This document shows, piece after piece, positions 11,725 through 21,201 of a stretch of 64,000 nucleotides of DNA. Origin of the DNA: Bacteroidota bacterium (lineage in GTDB: Bacteria > Bacteroidota > Bacteroidia > Chitinophagales > Chitinophagaceae). The stretch is from positions 248,001 to 312,000 of the forward strand of contig JADJSG010000011.1 of NCBI GenBank assembly GCA_016711825.1. The letters are read 5' to 3'. A program made the translations under genes and the position numbers. The stretch's first letter is position 1. The number at the start of each line of letters is the position of its first letter. Below the pieces are notes generated by a model. It ran no database searches, was not told where the DNA came from, and saw only the letters and a list, made by a program, of their open reading frames with translations.

Positions 11725-12400
11725 TTAGTAGGATCGATTGATTTAAATAAAAGTTCTTCTATAAAATGATACACATAATTGTGGCCATTCTTGCTGCTTC
11801 GATCAGTTAATTTGGGTAAAAAAGTACTAAAAATTGTTGGTTATGCGAAGTTTCGATAATAGTGCTGCTGAGCGATCTGGGATATTTGTATTGCGGGTTA
11901 TACGCTGATATGATAGAAGCAATTTTTGCACATAAATCTTTATAGGGTTTAAACACCTCATCTTTATTGATTTCAGCCACCTCTTTTACAAGATATACTT
12001 TACTACTTTCGGTGATAACGATATGATTTAAAAATTTCTTATTATAATCAAATTGCCCGGTGCTTTCAGGCAATTCATGGGTGATTAAATCAACGATGGC
12101 TTTTAGCTGGTCTCGTTTGCTAAGCACATTTTGGAGTTTATAATCTACCAGAAATTCTAAATAACACCAATACCAATTTAAGATATACAACAGCAAACGA
12201 TGTTTATTTTCGAAATAACGATACACGGTTGCCTCCGTACTTGAAATATGGATGGCTATTTTTTTGAAGGTTACATGCTCAAACCCAAGTTCATAAATCA
12301 GGTCAATAGCGTTTTTAACGATTTGCTTACCTATTTCACTACTTTCAGGATCACGTAAATATATTTTATGATTTACTTTAAACGAAACTTGAAAATCCAT
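11725..12400 (-). CDS. TetR/AcrR-family transcriptional regulator
   Basis: The N-terminal helix-turn-helix reads IVKNAIDLIYELGFEHVTFKKIAIHISSTEATVYRYFENK (in sections), the classic TetR DNA-binding domain around residues 25-65. The rest is an all-helical ligand and dimer domain. The frame stops early at 11807, but adding one T to the run near 11827 continues it to 11725 with a plausible tail ending LLFKSIDRSY, giving about 225 residues. It is divergent from the ABC/HlyD/TolC operon, starting 143 bases away, so it most likely represses that exporter and responds to one of its substrates. Confidence 0.82.
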
Positions 12401-12518
12401 CTATTGAAATTTTAAATGCAAAAGTAGTGATAATATCTTACAATACAGTAAAACTTTTATCAATAATTATTTTACATTTATTTATGATAGTATTACTATT
12501 ATTATTATTAAATTAATA

Positions 12519-12526
12519 TACATTTG
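12519..12526 (+). promoter_or_regulatory. Putative -7 element of exporter operon in the TetR divergent region
   Basis: TACATTTG fits TAnnTTTG and lies 18 bases before the ABC transporter ATG. The surrounding 143-base region (12401-12543) is extremely AT-rich with a short ATT tract (near 12491-12510). It must contain the TetR operator, but I find no convincing palindrome. Confidence 0.35.
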
Positions 12527-12543
12527 CAAAAAAGAAAGACTTG

Positions 12544-14225
12544 ATGAAACAACAATCACCTTTAAAAAAGTTATTAGACCTGATACTACTGGATAAGCAG
12601 GAAGTGATTTCTATATATTTCTATGCTATACTGAGTGGATTAGTGCAATTGAGTTTACCCATTGGGGTGCAAGCCATCATTGGCTTTGTAATGGGTGCTA
12701 CCATGGTGACATCTATTTATGTGCTCATTTTTCTGGTAGTGCTTGGTGTATTGATGGTAGGTGTCATGAAAATAAATCAAATGCGAATTATTGAAAAAGT
12801 GCAACAGAAAATATTTACCCGAAATGCATTTGCTTTTGCTGAAAAAATACCTAACCTTGATTTACAAGCGATGGATAAATATTATTTGCCCGAAAAAGTC
12901 AATTACTTTTTTGACACCCTCAATGTTCAAAAAGGACTTTCTAAAATTTTACTCAATATACCCACCGCAAGCATTCAAATATTATTTGGCTTACTCCTGC
13001 TTTCATTATATCATCCATTTTTATTGCATTTGGTATAATTCTTATTGTGATATTGTTTACCATTCTAAAACTTACAAGTACCAAGGGACTTGCTTCAAGT
13101 TTGGAAGAGAGCAGTCACAAATATGCTGTGGTAGCCTGGTTAGAAGAAATGGCTAAAGTGATTAAATCGTTTAAATTTAGTCAGGGTACTCATTTTAATT
13201 TACAAAAAACCGATGAAAGTTTGGTTAAATATATTGAGGCACGCACCACTCACTTTAAAGTATTATTGTTTCAATATAAAACCCTGGTCTTTTTTTAAAG
13301 TAGCTATTACCACAGCGATGTTGGTGGTGGGTACTACCCTCTTGCTACGTCAACAACTCAATATTGGTGAATTTATAGCTGCAGAAATTGTGATACTATC
13401 AGTCATAAATGCTGTAGAAAAACTTATTGTAAACCTCGATAGTGCCTACGATGTAGTGACAGGGCTTGAAAAACTTTCCATCATCACGGAGAGCCCTTCC
13501 GAAAAAGATGGCAATGAAATATTGAATGTAAATCATGGTGTAGAAATACAATTGAATAATGTTCATTTTTATTATCACGAGAAAGTGCCTGTGTTATCAA
13601 ACATCAATTTGTCGATTCCGGCCAAATCATTAGTATGTATTACCGGTGAAGAAGAAAGTGGAAAATCATCATTGCTTAAATTATTGAGTGGTAGTTACCG
13701 ATCATTTGAAGGGAGCATTTTATATAATCTGATTCCATTATTGAATTATCGTTTGGAAAGTGTACGAGCTGCAACAGGCATTATGCTGAATCAGCAAGAA
13801 GTATTTGCAGGTACTGTATATGAAAATATTTCATTGGGTAAAAATAGCCTGAGCGTTGAACGAATTATGACCTTAGCTAAAGAACTGGGAATTGAACAAT
13901 TTATTACTTCATTACCTCAGGGCTTTGAAACCATAATCGACACCGCAGGTAAGAAATTAGCAAGCACCTTTGTAAAAAAATATTACTATTACGCGCATTG
14001 GTACATAATCCGCACTTGCTTTTACTTGAAGAACCATGGATGGGTCTTGAAGAAACCACCAGGTATTTGATCATAAAATATTTAATTAAAAAATCAGCCA
14101 CAAGCACCGTTATCGTTGTAAGCAATGATTCATCATTTATACAACAATGTTCAATGGTAATAGAAATGAAAAACGGCGAAGCGTATCTAAAAACATTAAT
14201 CTTTTATGGAAAACAATCAATATAA
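12544..14225 (+). CDS. ABC exporter, fused membrane and ATPase domains, with non-canonical ATPase motifs (frameshifted)
   Basis: Inner-membrane half of a tripartite exporter. The first part (12544 to about 13450) has several hydrophobic helices (LSLPIGVQAIIGFVMG, YVLIFLVVLGVLMVG, then FIAFGIILIVILFTIL) as in type I exporter permeases. The ATPase follows, with Walker A GEEESGKSS near 13650. The usual LSGGQ signature is replaced by LASTFVKK, Walker B reads LLLLEEP, and the switch His region reads VVSND. Three or four one-base shifts (near 13010, 13290 and 13965) split the frame; repaired length is about 560 residues. The gene overlaps hlyD by 20 bases. There is no peptidase C39 domain. Confidence 0.82.
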
Positions 14226-15548
14226 AATATCTTTAAAATCATTTCAAAGAATATACAGAAGTGATCGAAAAGTAAAGTTACCCAATGGTTTGCAGGTCTA
14301 TTTATCTTTTTGATATTGACAATGTTTTTGCCCTGGACCCAAAATATCAAATCAAAGGGGGCAGTTACTACATTGATGCAGGAACAACGACTGCAAAAAA
14401 TCAACTCACCCATACCAGGTAAAATTGTCAAATGGTGGGTAAAGAGGGCGACTTTGTAAAAAAGGGTGATACCATCTTGCAACTAGCTGAAATAAAAGAA
14501 GAGTATTTAGATCCTCAATTAGTAGACCGTACAAAGGAACAAGTGGATGCAAAAAAATCAAGTATTCAATATTATCAACAAAAAATTTCAACCACTGCTT
14601 CGCAAATTGATGCACTCTTGAATGCTAAAAAATTGAAAATTAAACAATTAGAAAATAAACTGGGTCAACTCAATAATAAACTCAATGGAAAACGTGCGGA
14701 GCTAAACGCTCTGAAAAACGAACTTCGTTTAGCCAAAGACCAGCTTGACCGTCAACAAAAAATGTTTGATGAAGGCTTGGTATCTCAAACACAGTTGCAA
14801 CAACGCAATATGACCTATCAAAACACCTTAGCCAAAAAAATTATTGTCGAAAACAAACTTGCACAAACCAAGCAAGAAATCAGCAATATTCGAATTGAGC
14901 AAAATAGCACCGAACAAGATTATTCCGAAAAAATAAGTAAAGCAGAAGGGAGATCGTTTTTCAAAGTATGGGTCAGATAGCTACTACAGAAGGCGATGTG
15001 GCAAAGTTGCAAAATCAAGTAAGCAATTATACCATTCGAAATGGGATGTATATTATTCTCGCTCCGCAAGATGGACAAATTGTACAAGCCAACAAATCGG
15101 GCATTGGGGAAATATTGAAAGATGGAGAAGCCATTTCATACATCGTGCCTAACCGTATCAATTATGCAGTAGAAATGTTTATACGCCCTGTCGACTTACC
15201 ATTGATTCATATCGGACAAAAAGTACGTTTTATGTTTGATGGTTTTCCAGCCATTGTATTTAGCGGATGGCCACAACATAGCTATGGCACCTTTTTCAGG
15301 AAAAATTGTTGCTTTAGAAAATAGCATCAGCGCCAACGGCTCATTTCGTGTATTGGTAGCCGAAGATAGTACCGATAAAAAATGGCCTCCACAACTTAAA
15401 ATTGGTGAGTGGGGCACAAGGCATTACCTTATTAAAAGATGTACCTATCTGGTACGAACTTTGGCGTAACATCAATGGCTTTCCACCCGACTATTATCAA
15501 TACAAAGAGTCAACTGTAACTAACAAAAAAAAAAAAATAATATTGTGA
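14206..15548 (+). CDS. HlyD-family periplasmic adaptor (frameshifted)
   Basis: A membrane-fusion protein linking the ABC exporter to the TolC channel. It begins MENNQYKISLKSFQRIYRSD with a single membrane anchor (FAGLFIFLILTMFLPW after repair). The biotinyl-lipoyl half-motif PGKIVKWWVKEGD with VKKGDTILQLAEI follows, then a long coiled-coil hairpin (KLKIKQLENKLGQLNNKL and the following heptads, about residues 110-230). The second lipoyl half is ILAPQDGQIVQANKSGIGE. At least five single-base shifts occur, one being a missing A in GTAAAG near 14445. The stop lies in a 12-A run, so its exact place is uncertain; it overlaps the GTG start of tolC. Confidence 0.85.
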
Positions 15549-16946
15549 AAAAAATTATATGCTTACTTTTTGTATGGGTGATTGGATTACAAGCACATGC
15601 GCAAATAACGCCTAAAACCTTATCGGCTGAAGAAGTATTGCTCATTGTAAAACAATACCATCCAGTAGTAAAACAAGCAGCCATTGCCATCCAAAAAAGG
15701 AAAGCAGGTGTATTGATAGCCCGAAGTGCTTTTGACCCAATATTGAGCAACAAAATGGCTAATAAAACCTTTAGTGGTGAAAATTATTATCAATATGCAA
15801 ACCCCAAATCAGCATCCCTACTTGGTTTGGCATTGAACTGGTAGCTGGGCTCGAAAATTTATCGGGCAATAGGTATGACCCCTCTGAAACTATTGGTCAA
15901 TCAAACTATGCAGGTATATCGGTGCCCCTGCTCAAAAATTTGGTAATCGATAAAAGAAGGGCAACCCTTCAACAAGCAAAATTATACCATACCATAGCCG
16001 AAGTGGAGCAACAAGTGATGATCAATGATTTATTGATGGAAGCCATGGAAGATTACTGGCAATGGGTTAAAGCCTATCAAACCTATGTCATCATCAGTAA
16101 TAATGTACGTAACAATGAACAAAGAGTTGAACTCATTCGTAAATCATATGCCAATGGTGAGCGGCCTGCTATTGACACGGTAGAAGCTGTTGCCCAATTG
16201 CAAACGTTTCAATACCAGCAAAATGAAAGTTGGTTTACCTTTTTAAATGCAGGACTAACATTGAGTGTACACTTATGGCAAGAAAACAATCTTCCTTTTA
16301 TGCTTTCATCAGAAGTCATACCACCCTCCGATTGGGATAACGAAAAGAGTATACAACAATTCAATATTCAGTTAGATGATTTAATACAACAAGCAGAAAA
16401 TTTACATCCAGAATTGCAAATTTATACCACCAAATTAGACATCCTGGCGATTGACAAAAAATTAAAATTTCAAGAATTGCTGCCCAAAGTTGATTTAAGT
16501 TATAATGCATTAGGGAAGGGTTATCAAATTTTCAACAAAACAACAGCCATGCTTGAAAACAATTATCAATATGGACTTAAAATGGAGGTCCCTCTTCGTC
16601 TTTCTGCGGGCAGAGGGCTTTACAAACAAGCCAAACTCAACATACAGGATACCAAGTATGCACAATCCTTTAAAAAGCAGCAAATTACCTTAAAAGTAAA
16701 AAGCTATTATAACCAGTTTATCAATATCAAAAACCAAATCGCCTTGCAAAGCAATAACTACAACTTATACCAGAAGCTGGTGCTTGCTGAGGAAACCCGT
16801 ATCAGCAATGGTGAAAGTTCATTGTTTGTAGTTAATAGCAGGGAAAATAAAGCCCTGGAGGTTTATCAAAATTGATTGAACTAAAAGCCTTGTATTTCAA
16901 AACCATCTATGCCATGCAATGGAGTGCAGGTTTATTATATCAATAA
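15545..16946 (+). CDS. TolC-family outer-membrane efflux protein (one or two frameshifts)
   Basis: Outer-membrane channel partner of the HlyD and ABC proteins. A signal peptide (MKKIICLLFVWVIGLQAHAQ, from the GTG at 15545) is followed by two TolC repeats of long alpha-helices, for example ARSAFDPILSNK, VSLP-like ISVPLLKNLVIDKRRA and a second copy MEVPLRLSAGRGLYKQAKLN. ISNGESSLFVVNSRE near the end is characteristic. Shifts near 15840 and 16870 split the frame. Repair joins all segments to a C-terminus KTIYAMQWSAGLLYQ at 16946, about 467 residues. It is the last gene of the exporter operon; the tRNA-Leu and integrated element follow. Confidence 0.87.
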
Positions 16947-17110
16947 GCATTGAGTAAACCTTACCAACGAAAATAAAAAAACAAAAAAACAGATGCCTGA
17001 TTAAAAACGGTTTATCCACGTGTAGATGCATTTTGACAAAACCCTTGAAAACATCTTGTTGTTATTTTTTTTATACAATTATTAATTGTAATATTGCAAA
17101 CTCATTTGAG

Positions 17111-17194
17111 GCCCAGATGGCGGAATTGGTAGACGCGCTAGACTCAAAATCTTGTATTCGCAAGGATGTGCAGGTTCGATTCCTGTTCTGGGCA
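17111..17194 (+). tRNA. tRNA-Leu (anticodon CAA), integration target
   Basis: Acceptor stem GCCCAGA pairs perfectly with TCTGGGC. The D-arm contains GGAATTGGTAGAC, typical of Leu tRNAs. The anticodon loop CTCAAAA gives CAA. The long variable arm (TATTCGCAAGGATG folds as a small hairpin) marks a class II tRNA. The T-arm is GCAGG-TTCGATT-CCTGT. No CCA is encoded. The anticodon stem CTAGA/TCTTG has one T-T mismatch, unusual but tolerable. The 3' part is duplicated at 24175, showing that this gene is the attachment site of the neighbouring element. Confidence 0.93.
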
Positions 17195-17226
17195 CAAAAC
17201 CACCTTTTTGAGGTGGTTTTTTTTAT
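17180..17226 (+). repeat. Left attachment repeat (attL)
   Basis: 47 bases starting TTCCTGTTCTGGGCAC within the tRNA T-arm and running through the terminator. It matches 24175-24221 at 46 of 47 positions; the mismatch is T at 17209 against C at 24204, in the hairpin loop. Confidence 0.9.
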
Positions 17227-17228
17227 GC
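17196..17228 (+). terminator. Terminator of tRNA-Leu (left copy)
   Basis: A 10-bp stem AAAACCACCT / AGGTGGTTTT with loop TTTTG followed by T residues. It is part of the 47-bp direct repeat and is copied at 24191-24219 with loop TTTCG. Confidence 0.8.
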
Positions 17229-17294
17229 TAAACCCCTATAAAATCTACATTCCTTTGTTTTTGGTTTGACCTTGCTTTCCATTGTTTTCTAAAC

Positions 17295-17318
17295 TTTTGT
17301 CCTTCTATTGTCCTTTGA
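17295..17318 (+). repeat. 24-bp direct repeat, left copy (candidate integrase arm site)
   Basis: It begins TTTTGTCCTTCTATTGTCC and is identical over 24 bases to 24105-24128. It contains two TTGTCCTT units 11 bases apart. It lies about 70 bases inside the left att repeat, as expected for arm-type sites of tyrosine integrases. Confidence 0.65.
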
Positions 17319-17344
17319 GATGAAGTACAAAGTTGGATTTTGTG

Positions 17345-17352
17345 TATATTTG
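17345..17352 (+). promoter_or_regulatory. Putative -7 element of the integrase gene
   Basis: TATATTTG fits TAnnTTTG and lies 32 bases before the integrase ATG. It is 26 bases past the left arm repeat, so integrase binding there could repress its own promoter; that is inference. Confidence 0.35.
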
Positions 17353-17383
17353 TCAAACAAAAGCAAATAAAAGCTAATTAAAA

Positions 17384-18445
17384 ATGAGTGTAACAATTAG
17401 AGAAATCGAAAATAAAGACTTTACAACCTCTATGTATTTGGACATTTACCACAATGGAAAGAGGTATAAGGAGTTTCTAAAGGAATGTAAATTGGTAAAA
17501 ATTTGCACCCCAGCTGATAGGGTGGCCAATAAAGCCAAGCGACAACTTGCAAACCAAATTAGAGATAAGCGGTCTATACAATTGCAGTCAAACGATGAAG
17601 GGGTAATAGCCAACCATCAAAGCAAAATAGAACTACAAGCCTATTTTGAAAATTATATTCAGCGATATACCAAAAAAGATAAAAGGAATGTTGAAGGGGT
17701 ATATAATAAGTTTTTGGAATTTGCCAAAATTGAAGGGTACAAAATAACTACCTTGAAAAACTTAGATGAAAGGACCATAGAAGCATTTGCAGACTATTTA
17801 CAGCACGGTTGCACTGGGGAAGGTGCAAGTAGTTACTTCGCACGTTTTAAGAAGGTCCTTAAACAAGCAGTGAAGGAAAAAATAATACTTCAGAGCCCAG
17901 CTAGTGAAATAACTATTGTAAGAGATGAAAGCCTAAAAAAAGAAGTCCTAACAATTCAGGATATTCAAAAATTAGCCAATACAGAAATAACAAACCAAGT
18001 AATAAAAAAAGCATTTCTATTTTCATGCTTTACTGGTTTGCGCTGGGTGGACATAAAGGACCTTCAATGGAAACATATTGATTTGGAAAGTGAAGTATTA
18101 AACAAGGTCCAAGCTAAAACCGATGTAAAAGTAAGCGTTACCTTAAATACTAATGCTTTATCCTTATTGCCTGAAAAGGGTGAAAAGAATGAATTTGTAT
18201 TTGCGTTACCTAGTCATACTGGAGCACTAAAAACATTGAAATTATGGCTTAAAAAAGCTGATATTGATAAACATATAACGTGGCATTGTGCCCGACATTC
18301 ATTTGCTACAAATTTAATAGTTTATGATACTGATGTATTGATAGTTAGTAAGCTATTAGGACACAATACATTGAAATATACCCAGCGATATACCCATGTA
18401 GCCAATGACCTAAAAAGAAGGCAACTGATAGTTTACCAACAATAA
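17384..18445 (+). CDS. Tyrosine recombinase / integrase
   Basis: An intact 353-residue site-specific recombinase that inserts and excises the element at tRNA-Leu. The N-terminal arm-binding region (about 1-85) is followed by a SAM-like core-binding domain (about 85-175) and the catalytic domain. The expected active-site residues are visible: Arg220 in FTGLRWVDIKDL, Lys245 in VQAKTDVKV, His301 and Arg304 in HCARHSFATN, His327 in LLGHNTLKYT and the nucleophile Tyr336 in TQRYTHV. Layout and length resemble the phage-integrase family common in Bacteroidota transposons and islands. It reads away from the tRNA and is next to the attachment site, which it most likely recognises. Confidence 0.95.
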   Translation: MSVTIREIENKDFTTSMYLDIYHNGKRYKEFLKECKLVKICTPADRVANKAKRQLANQIRDKRSIQLQSNDEGVIANHQSKIELQAYFENYIQRYTKKDKRNVEGVYNKFLEFAKIEGYKITTLKNLDERTIEAFADYLQHGCTGEGASSYFARFKKVLKQAVKEKIILQSPASEITIVRDESLKKEVLTIQDIQKLANTEITNQVIKKAFLFSCFTGLRWVDIKDLQWKHIDLESEVLNKVQAKTDVKVSVTLNTNALSLLPEKGEKNEFVFALPSHTGALKTLKLWLKKADIDKHITWHCARHSFATNLIVYDTDVLIVSKLLGHNTLKYTQRYTHVANDLKRRQLIVYQQ

Positions 18446-18465
18446 ATATTTAAAACGAGTAGATA

Positions 18466-19060
18466 ATGGAACATAAAAATAAAGGGCTGGATGGGTACAT
18501 TCTTTATTTGTTGAAATAAAAAAAGAATACTCATATATTGTTGAGGAAAAGTAAAATTGCACCATATTGAACTTGATCATATGAGAATATTGGAAGATGG
18601 ATTTTTATCAGAAGAGAGTGAATTGCAAATGAAAAATTGCAATTTGTTTATGAGATTTACAAATGATTGGACCCTACTATTGACAATATAATATATGGTA
18701 TCAAAAGAATTTACCGAAAATGAATGAGATGAAAATGAATTATAATTTCTATGAACCTATGTTTAATGCAATTCAGAATACTAAAAGCGAAATTGAACGA
18801 ATTAACAATAGAATTGATCCCGTAGTTAATAAACCAACTAAATTACTAAAAACATTAGAACCTATTAAATGGCGAAAAATACTTTTACTTATTTAATCAA
18901 TTTTAAAAGATAGTTTATTGAAGAAGATGAATATATTCAAGTGAACAAATATTTGTTGACAAAAGTGGAAAGCAATCAATTGACATTTAAGCATCGTAAA
19001 AATTATGAAATTAGTAAAACCGTGGTAAAATTTTATAACCATCAAACCATATTGAAATAA
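18466..19060 (+). pseudogene. Decayed gene of unknown function inside the element
   Basis: No frame stays open for long, but coding-like pieces follow each other in different frames: MEHKNKGLDGYILYLLK at 18466, IELDHMRILEDGFLSEES near 18560, MNEMKMNYNFYEPMFNAIQ at 18720-18896, and FIEEDEYIQVNKYLLTKV then FKHRKNYEISKTVVKFYN ending at 19060. Together they suggest one protein of about 190 residues with several shifts and stops. I do not recognise the family. It is much more damaged than the flanking integrase and HTH genes, so true decay is more likely here than sequencing error alone. Confidence 0.5.
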
Positions 19061-19171
19061 CTATTTACTAATTTTAATAGAAATATCAAAGAAATTTAGA
19101 ATAACTTCTTTACTGTAAAGCCTTGTCAATTTTCTCTTTTTATATACTTGCTTAAAAGCAATTGAAAAATA

Positions 19172-19546
19172 ATGAAAATTGAAACATTAGAAAACCGATT
19201 ATGCAATATAGAAAATTTGCTTATTGGCACAAAACAAGTATTAAATTTTGACGAAGTAGCCACTTATACAGGATTAAGTAAAAGCTACCTTTACAAGCTC
19301 ACCAGTACTGGGCAAATCCCACACTATAAACCAAATGGGAAAATGTGCTATTTCAATAAAATTGAAATTGATAATTGGTTGCAACAAAACAGAGTAACAC
19401 CAGTAAATGAACTGGAAACAAAAGCCACCCACTATGTATCTTTAAAAAAGGATAATAGAAAAAAAGATGAATATGAATTGGGAGCTGAAAGCATTGTAAA
19501 TGGCATATACCCAACTAAAAAAATAAAGGGAGGTAAAGCAATATGA
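19172..19546 (+). CDS. Helix-turn-helix (excisionase-type) DNA-binding protein
   Basis: 124 residues. A short coiled N-terminus (KIETLENRLCNIENLL) is followed by a MerR/excisionase-like HTH_17 domain: LNFDEVATYTGLSKSYLYKLTS, then GQIPHYKPNGKMCYFNKIEIDNWL at about residues 24-71. Such proteins act as directionality factors or regulators in Bacteroidota mobile elements. The C-terminal half is basic and polar with no recognised domain. The stop overlaps the next ATG by four bases (ATGA), so it is co-translated with the helicase. The actual role (excision or control of replication) is inferred from position and fold. Confidence 0.82.
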   Translation: MKIETLENRLCNIENLLIGTKQVLNFDEVATYTGLSKSYLYKLTSTGQIPHYKPNGKMCYFNKIEIDNWLQQNRVTPVNELETKATHYVSLKKDNRKKDEYELGAESIVNGIYPTKKIKGGKAI

Positions 19547-21166
19547 GTATTACAATACCTCCCAACCTACTACAAAGCGAAGATAATAATTTATTGCCAA
19601 CAAACGATCCATTTTTCACACATTTTAGTACACCAGTACCAATGGACCATAAAGATATTCTTAATAAATTATTACAACAATTCACACCAATAAATTTTGA
19701 TTTATTAGCCTTCCCACAAAAGGAAGCAATGTTAAGCGAAATCGAGAATTTAAGAAATAGTGTAGTTATTGAAGGACCTGATGGAAAAATTATTACAACT
19801 TCAGATAAAACGGAAAGTGAAATAAAAGATATTAGAGATAAAGCAAATAAAATTGAAGATGATATTTCAAAACTAAAACTGAATGAAAAACACTATCTAA
19901 TTTTATCTATTGAAAATGTAGTAAAAGTTGCTAAAGAACATAATTGGAATTTGTGCAAAAATTTAGATTTTATTTATTTGTACAATGGTTGCTACTGGTC
20001 CGAAATAGATAAAGAAGCCTTTCAAAAATTTCTAGGTGAAGCTTCAGAAAAAATGGGAGTTACGAAATTTTCAGCACGTTTCTATGAATTTAGAAAAAAG
20101 TTGTTTGAACAATTTCTTACCTCATCATATTTACCAACCCCGATTCCAAACAAAGAAAAGGTTTGCATAAATTTATTAAATGGCACATTTGAAATAAGCA
20201 ACAAAGAAACCATTCTAAGACCATTTAAAAGCTTTGACTTTCTTACCTATCAATTACCCTTTGAGTATAATAAAGATTCAATAGCACCCATGTTTAATGC
20301 CTATTTAGATAAAGTGTTACCCGATATAGGAAAGCAAAAAATATTAGCTGAATTTTTAGGATATGTTTTTATTAAAAATGGTGGCAATTCAATTAAAATT
20401 GAAAAAGCATTGATACTATATGGAACTGGTGCAAATGGCAAAAGTGTATTCTTTGAAATTGTGAATGCTTTATTGGGAGTTAATAATGTTAGTTCATTCT
20501 CATTACAAAGCTTAACGGAGGAAAAAGGGTTTTATAGGGCGAAGATTAATAACAAGTTGGTAAACTATGCAAGTGAAATAAATGGAAAACTAGAGGCCTC
20601 TATTTTTAAACAACTAGTTTCAGGCGAACCAGTTGAAGCCTGTTTAAAGTATGGACAACCATTTTCAATGACAGATTACGCAAAATTAATATTCAATTGT
20701 AATGAATTACCAAAAGATGTAGAACAAACACACGCTTTTTTTAGAAGATTTTTTAATTATACATTTTGACATTACAATAGATGAAAAGGACCAAGATAAA
20801 CAACTTCATACCAAGATAATTGAAAATGAACTTTCAGGGGTTTTCAATTGGGTACTTGAAGGGTTAAATAGACTTTTAGCACAAACTACTTTCACTCAAT
20901 GCAAAGCAGTTGACGAAGCACTACAAAGCTATATTACTGATTCAGATAGTGTAAAGCAATTCATCATAGAAAATGGCTATGAAAAAAGCACTAATGATAC
21001 AATACTATTCAAAGAATTGTTTGCTACTTATAAGGAGTTTTGCAATGAAGATGGTTTTAAACCAGTACAAAAAAATAATTTTAGAAAGCGATTAACCTCA
21101 ATTGGAATAAATATTGAAAAAAAGAATATTGGCAATGTTGCATACCTAACAAAAATAATGTTTTAA
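19543..21166 (+). CDS. SF3 / D5-type phage-plasmid helicase (one frameshift), no primase domain seen
   Basis: A replicative helicase of the D5/P4 group. Residues 1-125 are polar and helical with no archaeo-eukaryotic primase motifs. A D5_N-like region follows (CYWSEIDKEAFQKFLG), then the SF3 ATPase with Walker A GTGANGKSVFFEIV near residue 297, a Walker B-like LVNYASEING, and motif C LIFNCNELPKD. The frame breaks in the TTTTTT run near 20752; adding a base continues it as FDITIDEKDQDKQLHTKI and ends in a winged-helix-like tail at 21166, about 540 residues. It should unwind the element's origin. The PolA-like gene follows within 36 bases. Confidence 0.85.
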
Positions 21167-21172
21167 AACACT

Positions 21173-21196
21173 TTCACTTTTTTCACTTTTTTCACA
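21173..21196 (+). repeat. 24-bp inverted repeat, first arm (two CACTTTTTT units)
   Basis: TTCAC plus two T6-CAC units ending CACA lies in the gap between helicase stop and polymerase start. Its exact reverse complement is 22201-22224. It is low-complexity with a 9-base period, so chance cannot be excluded, but its place between two replication genes fits an iteron or origin. Confidence 0.5.
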
Positions 21197-21201
21197 TAGC
21201 A

